The notes under the pieces were generated by a model. That model worked only from the letters and a program-made list of their open reading frames with translations. It ran no database searches and was not told the DNA's origin. Shown piece after piece: positions 53,056 to 64,000 of a DNA stretch of 64,000 nt (position 1 is the stretch's first letter; the number at the start of each line of letters is the position of its first letter). This DNA comes from Sphingomonas sp. G-3-2-10 (GTDB lineage: Bacteria; Pseudomonadota; Alphaproteobacteria; Sphingomonadales; Sphingomonadaceae): assembly GCF_012927115.1 (NCBI RefSeq), contig NZ_JABBFY010000001.1:620001-684000 (forward strand). The letters run 5' to 3'. Made by a program: the position numbers and the translations under genes.

Positions 53056-54169
53056 GCGCGCGCAAATCCTCGGCGCGCTGGCCGCGCTGGCATTGCTGGG
53101 CCCGGGCGGCCGGGCGCAGGACTGGACCGCGCCTGAAGTGCGCGAGCATGACGACTGGTCCGTCGCCTGCGACAACAGCCGGACCTGCGAGGCGATCAGC
53201 GTCTCGCCTGAATATGCCGCGCGGATCGCTGGCGCCGACGCGGGCGATCTCGCCATGCCGATGCTGCGCGTAGTCCGCGCGCCCGGCCCGGGCGCGAAGC
53301 CCCGCATCTTCGTCGATCGCCGAATCTGGGATGCAGTCCCCGAACGGCGCGCGCTGACGCTCCATGTCTATTATGACGGCGAAGGCGACCGGACCGGGCC
53401 GGCCTATCGGCTGATCGGGTCGGCCGATGGCCTCGACGAAGTTGATCCGCGCGACGTGCCTGCCTTCCTCGCCGAGAGCGCGAGAACATCGCAGGCGGCC
53501 ACACGCAATCGCGATGGATCGATGCACGGCCTGATCACCACGCGCGGCATGATCGCCGCGTTGCGCTATGTCGACGAGGTGCAGGGCAGGCGCGACAACG
53601 TCACCGCCATCTATGCCAGGGGGGCTTCGCCCGCGTCGTCAGTGTTCCCGGCCAGGCCGCTGCCCGTGGTCGCGCCCATTCCCGGCGTGGCTGGCGGACG
53701 CGAAAGCACGGCCGAGGTCTCGGCGCTGCGCGATCTGCGCGACCGCATCTGCGGTGTGGGCGCGGAGCCGGGCAGCATCACCGTGAAACGCCATATGCTC
53801 GCCAATGGCCACCGGCTCTGGGCCGTGAACTGCGGCACGATGAACGGCTTCCCCGCGACTCTCTGGCTGATCGACACCGGCACCGGCCCCGAGATCCGCA
53901 AGCTGCCCCGGCCGGAACAGGGCCGGCCGGCGATCGATCCATATCTGCCCGACAGCAGTTTCGACGCTCGCACGGGGATCATCACCGCGCGCTACGCCGA
54001 CGGGCGCTTCGGCGATTGCGGCTGGGAGCGCAAATGGGCATGGAATGGTTCCAGGTTCGAAATGATTTCGGCGCGTGAAATGCGCGCGTGTCTTGGCATC
54101 CTGACCGATCGGTGGCTGGTCACCTATCGGACACGGGATGCGAACCGGAAGGGGGATGGCCGACGGTGA
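53048..54169 (+). CDS. DUF1176 domain protein, exported (3 of 3)
   Basis: This encodes 373 residues with a signal peptide (RAQILGALAALALLGPGGRAQ). DUF1176 features are DDWSVACDNSRTCEAISVS near the N-terminus and DCGWERKWAWNGSRFEMISAREMRACLG at the end, with WLVTYRT after it. It shares the same layout as the other two, but the central region is unrelated in sequence. The stop overlaps the kinase GTG start (GTGA). Confidence 0.75.
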   Translation: MARRAQILGALAALALLGPGGRAQDWTAPEVREHDDWSVACDNSRTCEAISVSPEYAARIAGADAGDLAMPMLRVVRAPGPGAKPRIFVDRRIWDAVPERRALTLHVYYDGEGDRTGPAYRLIGSADGLDEVDPRDVPAFLAESARTSQAATRNRDGSMHGLITTRGMIAALRYVDEVQGRRDNVTAIYARGASPASSVFPARPLPVVAPIPGVAGGRESTAEVSALRDLRDRICGVGAEPGSITVKRHMLANGHRLWAVNCGTMNGFPATLWLIDTGTGPEIRKLPRPEQGRPAIDPYLPDSSFDARTGIITARYADGRFGDCGWERKWAWNGSRFEMISAREMRACLGILTDRWLVTYRTRDANRKGDGRR

Positions 54170-56112
54170 CGGCGGGCGAGACGCGGGGCTGGCGCACCCG
54201 CATTCGGAACGATGCCGCCTTGTGGGGCATGTCCGCGCTTATCCTGGTGACGGTGCAGCTGCTGTTCTGGCTGCTGGTGGCATGGGGCGAAACCGCTGCT
54301 CGTCCGCCGTCGATGGCCGCGCGCCAATGGGTCGAATATCAGAGCCTCGACGAAGCCGGGACGCCGATCGCCGGTCCGCTTGCGCGCGCGCCCTATGATA
54401 TCGATCCGATCTACAATGCCCCGATCGGCGACGGCAGCCCGCGCGCCGCTTTCCTGATCCCGTTTGATCTCGAAGCACCCCGGGACGGGCTGGCCTTCTT
54501 CCTCGCCAGCACGCCGGGGCTTCAGCAGATCGAGGTCAACGGCCGGCTGCTCCAGCCCAATGTCCCGCTCGACACGCTGCGCGGCGCTTCGGATGGCGAA
54601 GCCGTCTTCTACATGCTGCCGAAGGATGCGCTGAAGGCTGGCCGCAACCAGATCCGCGTGCTGGTCGAGACGCAGAGCGCGATCGTCGCGCTCGCGCCCT
54701 TCTCGATCGGCCCGGCCGAGGAAGCGGCGGGCGCGGTCAAGGCCGTCGAACTGGTCGGCAAGACGTTGCCGACCGTCGCCGTCTCGTTCCTGCTGTTCGC
54801 GATCCTGCTGTGCCTCGTGGTCAACTGGCCGCCCCAGGACCGCCGCCGCGTCCGCGCGCTGATCGTGCTGCTCGCGGTGTGGATGGCGCGGACCTATTTC
54901 GTCACCTTCCAGACGCCTTTCGAGATCCCGTTCCTTCTCACCTATCTGATCTATTATCTGCTCGAGACCTCGGCGTTGATGGCGTTCGGCCGCTATGTCG
55001 CGATCGAGAGCCAGCTTGCGCCGAACTGGCAGCGCGCGGTGACGTGGCTGTGGATCGCGTTGCTCGTCGGCACGGTGATCGCCACCGCGCTCGGTTTCTT
55101 CATGGGGCCGCCCGCGCAGCATCTGATGAAGCGGCTGCCGCAGGCGGTGGGCATCGCGTCGCTGCTGGTCGGGATCGGCTCGCTCGTCCTGCTGGCGCGT
55201 TCGGCCGCGCGCTCGTCGGACGGACGCCTGATCGAACGCGCCGCGCTGATGCTGTGCATCACCGCCTTCCTCGTCGACGCGGCGGACTCGGCCTTCGCGC
55301 TGACCGTGCCCTTCGTGCCCAGCCTGCCGCTGACCTTCTATATCGCGGCGCCCGCCGGGATCCTGCTCGGTCTCGGCGTCATCATGTCGGCCGCGCGAGA
55401 GGCGACCGAAGCGCGACGCACGGTGATGACCGCCAATCAGGTGCTCGCCGATCGCTTGGCCGAGCGCGAAGCGGAGCTGGCGCAGACCCATGAAACGCAG
55501 AAGCAGATGCTCCAGCGCCAGGTGGTGCTGGAGGAGCGGCAGCGGATCGTGCGCGACATGCATGACGGGATCGGCGGGCAGTTGCTCGGGCTGATGATGC
55601 AGGTGCGCAGCGGCCGGATCGAGCCGCCGCAGGTCGAGGCCGGGCTGCAATCGAGCATCGCCGATCTCCGCCTGATCGTGGACTCGATGGATACCGCCGA
55701 GGAAAGCCTGTCCGAAACGCTCCGCTCGCTCGAACATCGCGTGCGGCCTCAGGTCGAGGCGGCAGGCATGGTCTTCCGGTTCTTCGACACCGCGGGCGAT
55801 GCGATGGCGCCGCCAGGGCCGCGCGCGACGCTCCAGATTCTGCGCATCCTTCAGGAAGCGGTGACCAACGCGATCCGTCACTCGGGCGCCAGCGAGATCA
55901 CGCTGGACAGCAGCCTCGTATCGGGCGGCGGGATGCGGATCGCGGTGTCCGACAATGGCGGTGGCCTGCCCGAAACGCTGCGGCGGGGCAGGGGGCTCAA
56001 GAGCATGGAAACCCGGGCTGCCGCGGTCGGCGGCAGCCTGTCGGTGCGGTCGGACAGGGAGGGAACCCATGTCGTGCTGGTCCTGCCGCCGGACTCGATG
56101 ACGGCCGACTGA
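54166..56112 (+). CDS. Membrane histidine kinase of the DesK/NarX (HisKA_3) type
   Basis: This encodes about 648 residues. The N-terminal region has a helix (~22-43), an extracytoplasmic region of about 140 residues (7TMR-DISM-like), then six or seven membrane helices to ~425. A coiled-coil linker leads to the HisKA_3 dimerisation helix with the phospho-His in RQRIVRDMHDGIGGQLLGL, and an HATPase with LQEAVTNAIRHSGASEI, DNGGGLP and GRGLKSMETRAAAVGG. The GTG 54166 overlaps the DUF1176 stop. It lacks a receiver; the NarL-type regulator at 45110 is its probable partner. Confidence 0.85.
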   Translation: MTAGETRGWRTRIRNDAALWGMSALILVTVQLLFWLLVAWGETAARPPSMAARQWVEYQSLDEAGTPIAGPLARAPYDIDPIYNAPIGDGSPRAAFLIPFDLEAPRDGLAFFLASTPGLQQIEVNGRLLQPNVPLDTLRGASDGEAVFYMLPKDALKAGRNQIRVLVETQSAIVALAPFSIGPAEEAAGAVKAVELVGKTLPTVAVSFLLFAILLCLVVNWPPQDRRRVRALIVLLAVWMARTYFVTFQTPFEIPFLLTYLIYYLLETSALMAFGRYVAIESQLAPNWQRAVTWLWIALLVGTVIATALGFFMGPPAQHLMKRLPQAVGIASLLVGIGSLVLLARSAARSSDGRLIERAALMLCITAFLVDAADSAFALTVPFVPSLPLTFYIAAPAGILLGLGVIMSAAREATEARRTVMTANQVLADRLAEREAELAQTHETQKQMLQRQVVLEERQRIVRDMHDGIGGQLLGLMMQVRSGRIEPPQVEAGLQSSIADLRLIVDSMDTAEESLSETLRSLEHRVRPQVEAAGMVFRFFDTAGDAMAPPGPRATLQILRILQEAVTNAIRHSGASEITLDSSLVSGGGMRIAVSDNGGGLPETLRRGRGLKSMETRAAAVGGSLSVRSDREGTHVVLVLPPDSMTAD

Positions 56113-56131
56113 TCCCTCCATCTGCGGGGAT
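56112..56131 (+). promoter_or_regulatory. Inverted repeat ATCCCT-N8-GGGGAT, copy 4
   Basis: It begins at the last base of the kinase stop codon and is 51 bases before the ATG at 56182. The core CCATCTGC and both arms match the other copies, with one mismatch in the left arm. Confidence 0.55.
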
Positions 56132-56181
56132 CGCGCGCCGGGCCTGCCTGGCGCATGGAACAGGGCTCAAGGAGACCGCCA

Positions 56182-56661
56182 ATGACCCTGATCCGCTTCG
56201 CCGCGCTGGGCGCCGCATGTTCGCTGACGCTCCTCATCGCCGACACCGCGCTGGCCCAGCCCGCGCCCGCCAACGATCCGAAGGCTAGCGCACGCGAACG
56301 GGTCCGCGCTCAGCGCAATTACGATCCGCGCGCCAGGATCGCCACGACGCGCCTGCCTGCGCCGGTAACGGTCAATCCCGAATGGGAGCGGATGTTTCGC
56401 GAGCAATTCGCGAAATTCTTCCCCGGCGACACCCTGATCAAGCAGAGCCTCTACAGCCGCGACTGGTATGTGAAGCGGCACCCGATCACGAACGAGATCG
56501 AATACCGCCAGATCGGCACCAATTTCGCGGTGAAAGGGGCCGACGGCAGCTGCCGGATCGTCGCGCTCGACTATTACGAAACGTGGCAATCCGGCGGCTA
56601 CCAGCGCGGCTATTTTCAGGACGGGTTCAAGCAGGAACCGATCCTGTGCGAGAATATCTGA
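56182..56661 (+). CDS. Small secreted hypothetical protein
   Basis: This encodes 159 residues. Signal peptide (FAALGAACSLTLLIADTALAQ) followed by a 60-residue basic linker and a C-terminal domain with NPEWERMFREQFAKFFPGD, SRDWYVKRHPITNEIEYRQIG and YYETWQSGGYQRGYFQDGFKQEP. AAGGAG lies before the ATG at 56182. No family is recognised. The upstream repeat links it to the two-component cluster. Confidence 0.65.
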   Translation: MTLIRFAALGAACSLTLLIADTALAQPAPANDPKASARERVRAQRNYDPRARIATTRLPAPVTVNPEWERMFREQFAKFFPGDTLIKQSLYSRDWYVKRHPITNEIEYRQIGTNFAVKGADGSCRIVALDYYETWQSGGYQRGYFQDGFKQEPILCENI

Positions 56662-56722
56662 CGCGTTCCAGTTCCCGGCTTTGGCCCGGGCTGAGAGTGG
56701 TACCTCCCGGCCGGGCCGCGCT

Positions 56723-57241
56723 TCAGTTACAGCTGTCGGCCTTGGGAACGAGCGGCGCGGCAGGCGCTGAGGGGACGCCGACCCCGTGCCGGGCATTCGG
56801 ATCCGGGCGGTTTTCGTCGGCATAATGGACGCCGACGCCGCCGGGGATCCACTTCATCTCCAATTCGACGGCCATGATCACGCGGCACGCGCCGCCCGCC
56901 TCCGCGCGATGCTGCACCGGGATGATTCCCGGCATCAGCGTGTAATAGACCGTCTTGGTCTGCTTTTCCTTGGGCGGACGCCTGGACTCGCTGATCACGG
57001 CAGGCGTCGCATAGGCCTTGTACTGGGTCCAGACGAACTCGGGCTCCTTGCCGTGCCCGCGGCAGATGCCGGCCATCTTCAAACCCTTTGCCGTGCTTTC
57101 CGCCATGCCTTTCCGGATGATGCTCAGAGCCCCATCGACCGCGATCGGCGAACCGTATCCGGCCGGTTGCGCATTCGACGTCTGTGGACTCGCCGGGGTG
57201 GCGGTCAGGAGCGCGCAGGCCAGAGCGAGGGATCGCAACAT
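56723..57241 (-). CDS. Secreted hypothetical protein
   Basis: This encodes 172 residues with signal peptide LRSLALACALLTATPASPQ. The mature part includes GSPIAVDGALSIIRKGMAE, a middle strand region (TVYYTLMPGIIPVQHR) and a C-terminal tail ending KADSCN. No family is recognised. GGGAGAAG precedes the ATG at 57239-57241. It converges on the secreted gene at 56182 and lies 16 bp downstream of the CMD-cupin gene. Confidence 0.6.
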   Translation of the reverse strand: MLRSLALACALLTATPASPQTSNAQPAGYGSPIAVDGALSIIRKGMAESTAKGLKMAGICRGHGKEPEFVWTQYKAYATPAVISESRRPPKEKQTKTVYYTLMPGIIPVQHRAEAGGACRVIMAVELEMKWIPGGVGVHYADENRPDPNARHGVGVPSAPAAPLVPKADSCN

Positions 57242-57257
57242 TGTCTTCTCCCGATCG

Positions 57258-59245
<1,988 letters not shown>

Positions 59246-59300
59246 GCCATTCTCCTTCCTTGGTTTGATGCGCCAGGGCGCGAGCGATGTCGCGACCGGC

Positions 59301-60176
<876 letters not shown>

Positions 60177-60186
60177 TCAGGTCGGC

Positions 60187-61318
<1,132 letters not shown>

Positions 61319-62209
61319 GTGCGGCGTGAGGATCTGGGAAGTCTGGCAATGTTCCTCGTCGTCGCCGAGGAACGGAGCTTCACCCGCGCAGCTGCGAAGC
61401 TGGGCGTTTCGCAGTCCGCGCTCAGTCATGCCATGCGACGACTGGAGGCGAAGCTCGGGCTCAGGCTCCTGACCCGCACCACTCGCAGCGTCGCTGCGAC
61501 GGACGCCGGGGAAAGGCTCGCCGCGAGCCTGAAGCCGGCGCTGGAAGAGATCGACGCCAGCCTCGCTGGCCTCATAGAATTGCAGGCACGACCTGCGGGA
61601 ACCCTCCGCATCACGACATCGGAGCATGCCGCCCGCACGATCCTCTGGCCTGCAATCGATCGGCTCACGGCCGAGCATCCGGACATCCATGTCGAGCTGA
61701 ACATCGAGTCCCGCTTCACCGACATCGTGGCCGAACGGTTCGACGCAGGCGTGCGGCTTGGTGAGCGACTGGAGCAGGACATGATCGCCCTGCAGATCGG
61801 TCCGCGACTGCGTATGGCAACCGTGGCCTCTCCCGAATACCTTGCGCGACGGGGGGCACCGGAATCTCCGCGCGATCTGGCCGGGCATGCCTGCATCAAC
61901 CTGCGGATGATGAGCGGCAGTATCTATGCTTGGGAATTTGAGAAGGACAGACGCGAGCTGAACGTGCGGGTGGAAGGCCAACTGGTGCTGAACAACACCG
62001 ACCTGATCGCGGCAGCAGCCGTGGCCGGCCATGGCCTCGCCCATCTAGTCGAGGATCGCGTCGCGGCGCTGGTCTCTGAAGGCAAGCTCGTCCGGGTGCT
62101 CGAGGACTGGTGCGAGCCGTTCGATGGCTATTACCTCTATTACCCCAGCCGCCGGCAAAGTTCTGCGGCCTTCACCCTTCTGCTCGACGCACTCCGTTAT
62201 CGGGGGTGA
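61319..62209 (+). CDS. LysR-family transcriptional regulator
   Basis: This encodes 296 residues. The N-terminal HTH reads LAMFLVVAEERSFTRAAAKLGVSQSALSHAMRRLEAKLGLRLLTRTTRSV. The effector domain follows from residue ~90 (RPAGTLRITTSEHAARTILWP; RFDAGVRLGERLEQDMIAL). GTG start at 61319, preceded by AAGGAGAA. It is divergent from the aldo/keto reductase operon and is likely its regulator. Its subfamily (CrgA/DsdC-like) often controls redox enzymes. Confidence 0.88.
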   Translation: MRREDLGSLAMFLVVAEERSFTRAAAKLGVSQSALSHAMRRLEAKLGLRLLTRTTRSVAATDAGERLAASLKPALEEIDASLAGLIELQARPAGTLRITTSEHAARTILWPAIDRLTAEHPDIHVELNIESRFTDIVAERFDAGVRLGERLEQDMIALQIGPRLRMATVASPEYLARRGAPESPRDLAGHACINLRMMSGSIYAWEFEKDRRELNVRVEGQLVLNNTDLIAAAAVAGHGLAHLVEDRVAALVSEGKLVRVLEDWCEPFDGYYLYYPSRRQSSAAFTLLLDALRYRG

Positions 62210-62903
62210 CGGTGGCTGCTACCGGCCAGGGTTCCGAGTGTGATAAACGAATGTCAGGTTTTAGGGCCGCGCCTGATCGGGCTGAACGGCCGGGATTGAG
62301 GCGCGAATCAGCCAAGGGCAAGGACCGTTCCTGCTCGATTCTCGGAGCCAAAAAAGCCTGGTAGGCAGTCTCTTACCGCTATCGGATGATCTTCGAGGCA
62401 GGGCGACCATACGATAGCGGAGGCGCTTAGCCTGTTGCTGCGCGACACCGGCATGGCTTCGGGTGAACTGCGTGTATCGAAGAGCGGACGGACCTAGGCG
62501 GCCGTTGCACTAGAAGCCCGCTGTCGTTTTGCCGACATTAAACCCACAGAGCGGTTCAGTGTCGGCTGCGCGGTAGCCAGTCTCGGCGGTGGCTGTTTCA
62601 CAGCGCGGCAGTGTCATGTTCAGAATATGTGGGCGGGATCTCGCGCCCAATTCCGCGCCACCCTGCTATCCACGCATGACCGTCCGGTCAGGACGCTTAG
62701 CGAGTTCTGATCCCCGCTTGCGCGACAGACGGCCGTTGCCGTTTCGTACAGGTCGGAGACGTCAAAGCCCACCCGCTTCAGGGGTCCGTAACCGCATTGA
62801 TACCAGACGCGCGAAGGAAGGACCCGCGTACCGGGGGGGGCTTACTCGGTGATTGCGGGAGACGGAGCGCAATCCGCTCCGGGCGAAGTAAGTCATTGAA
62901 AAA
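62210..62903. other. Gene-less region between LysR gene and tRNA-Lys
   Basis: About 690 bases show no convincing gene. Open frames are short, and their products resemble no known family. One 35-codon stretch near 62400-62500 (GDHTIAEALSLLLRDTGMASG) may be a remnant of a former gene. No transposase, integrase or terminal repeat was recognised. Confidence 0.5.
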
Positions 62904-62979
<76 letters not shown>

Positions 62980-63091
62980 ATACCGGGGCGTCTGATGGCG
63001 ACTTGGTATGTCGCCTGCCGTCGGGGAGGGGCGCGGTTAGCACCCCTTTTGCGGATTGCAAACCCTAAAATCGCGAAAAATGCGACTTCGC

Positions 63092-64000
63092 TTACCAGCG
63101 GGTCACTTTCCGGTTCTGGCGATCGATCGACATCAGGATTCCGAGGCAGATCATCGTCGTCATCAGCGCGGTGCCGCCGAAGCTGATCATCGGCAGCGGG
63201 ATGCCGACGACGGGCGCCAGGCCCATCACCATGCCCATGTTGATCGCGCAGTAGAAGAAGATGGTCGAGGCTAGACCCGCCGCCGTCAGCCGGGCGAACC
63301 GGCTTTGCGCGCGCACGCCGACATTGATGCCCCAGCGGATCAGCGCGCCGAAGGCGATGATCACGAAGAATCCGCCGAGCAGGCCCCATTCTTCCATCAT
63401 CGTCGCCAGCGCGAAGTCGGTATGGCCTTCGGGCAGATAGTCGAGATGGCTCTGGGTGCCGTTGAGAAAGCCCTTGCCGGTGATCCCGCCAGATCCGATC
63501 GCGATCTTGGACTGGCTGATATGATAGCCGGTGCCGAGCGGGTCGCTTTCGGGGTCGAGGAAGATCAGCACGCGGTTGCGCTGATAGTCGTGGAGCAGGA
63601 AATTGACCGCCAGCGGGGCGGCGATCGCCAGCGCCAGCGCGCCGCCGATGAACAGGCGCAGCGGGATGCCCGCGAGGAACATCACCGTAATGCCGCCCGC
63701 CACGATCATCAGCGCGGTGCCCAGATCGGGCTGCAGCATCACGAATCCGGCGGGCAGGCCGATCAGCACCGCGGCCGGCCAGATCGCGGCGAACCGCCGT
63801 GTCTCGCCCGCGGGAAGCATCTCGTAGAAGCGCGCAACGGCCAGCACGATCGCCGGCTTCATCAGCTCAGACGGCTGGATGCGGATCACGCCGAGATCGA
63901 GCCATCGCTGGCTGCCCCCGGCCACCGCGCCGAGCAGCTCCACGCCGACCAGCATCACGAGGATGACCGTATAGATCGGAAAGGCGCCCAGCGCCCAGAA
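63092..64000 (-). CDS. rodA: Rod-shape-determining protein RodA, cut by window edge
   Basis: The frame enters from the window edge and ends at 63092, giving over 300 residues of a SEDS-family protein. Family features are GGSQRWLDLGVIRIQPSELMKP, PDLGTALMI, GSGGITGKGFLNGTQSHLDYLPEGHTDF and the closing GIPLPMISFGGTALM. RodA polymerises peptidoglycan strands (glycosyltransferase) with PBP2 in lateral wall growth. The N-terminus is outside the window. The gap of 112 bp to the tRNA-Lys holds only the RodA tail. Confidence 0.92.
   Translation of the reverse strand, partial: FWALGAFPIYTVILVMLVGVELLGAVAGGSQRWLDLGVIRIQPSELMKPAIVLAVARFYEMLPAGETRRFAAIWPAAVLIGLPAGFVMLQPDLGTALMIVAGGITVMFLAGIPLRLFIGGALALAIAAPLAVNFLLHDYQRNRVLIFLDPESDPLGTGYHISQSKIAIGSGGITGKGFLNGTQSHLDYLPEGHTDFALATMMEEWGLLGGFFVIIAFGALIRWGINVGVRAQSRFARLTAAGLASTIFFYCAINMGMVMGLAPVVGIPLPMISFGGTALMTTMICLGILMSIDRQNRKVTRW

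Noticed and set aside
62589..62852. 87-codon open frame in the gap before tRNA-Lys
   Set aside because: It has no ribosome binding site and an Arg/Pro-rich product without recognisable family, so chance is more likely.

Overview
The window is high-GC DNA from an alphaproteobacterium, almost certainly a sphingomonad (Sphingomonas or a close relative). The evidence is the serS, nlpD-like, dksA-like, PilZ, DUF465 and DUF1465 housekeeping genes, a single-cysteine DksA, and a glycan locus that pairs a TonB-dependent receptor with a tryptophan-halogenase-like flavoprotein. No phage, insertion sequence or CRISPR array is visible.

Layout. 1-14.8 kb is mostly conserved core: the start of an M17 aminopeptidase, a secreted peptidase-like protein, rimO, two small membrane proteins, a K+ channel, an NlpD-like LytM protein, serS, a host-attachment-family protein, a Ser/Thr/Gly-rich protein with a PEP-CTERM-like tail, dksA, PilZ, DUF465/DUF1465 proteins, a nitronate-monooxygenase-like enzyme and a gamma-carbonic anhydrase. 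15.0-31.5 kb is a carbohydrate locus. It holds an IclR regulator, the L-fucose/L-fuconate oxidative pathway (mutarotase, aldo/keto reductase, SDR, L-fuconate dehydratase), a halogenase-like flavoprotein, a TonB receptor, GH35 beta-galactosidase, GH31 alpha-xylosidase with a PA14 insert, a FucP-type symporter and a GH29 alpha-L-fucosidase. The Gal + Xyl + Fuc removing set fits side chains of fucosylated xyloglucan, with fucose fed into the fuconate pathway. 31.7-39.7 kb holds a YcaQ-like protein, a small outer-membrane barrel, a five-GAF hybrid histidine kinase with a LytTR response regulator, and an HTH-less LysR effector domain. 39.7-45.0 kb holds a tandem-hotdog thioesterase, metE under a cobalamin riboswitch, and an ArsR-SRPBCC-DUF1801 operon whose promoter carries a large palindrome.

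45.0-57.2 kb is the least familiar part. A NarL-type response regulator and its probable partner, a DesK/NarX-type kinase 8 kb away, bracket a 1480-residue autotransporter, three DUF1176 proteins and a DUF3592-like membrane protein, followed by a small secreted protein. A short inverted repeat, ATCCCC-N8/9-GGGGAT with a partly conserved core (ATCCCT in one copy), recurs four times at gene starts inside this block and was not noticed elsewhere. It may be the operator of this two-component system.

57.2-62.2 kb is an oxidoreductase cluster (secreted CMD-cupin fusion, a Tat-signal aldo/keto reductase, two cytoplasmic aldo/keto reductases) divergent from a LysR regulator. It is followed by about 700 bp of gene-less DNA, tRNA-Lys(CTT), and rodA running off the end.
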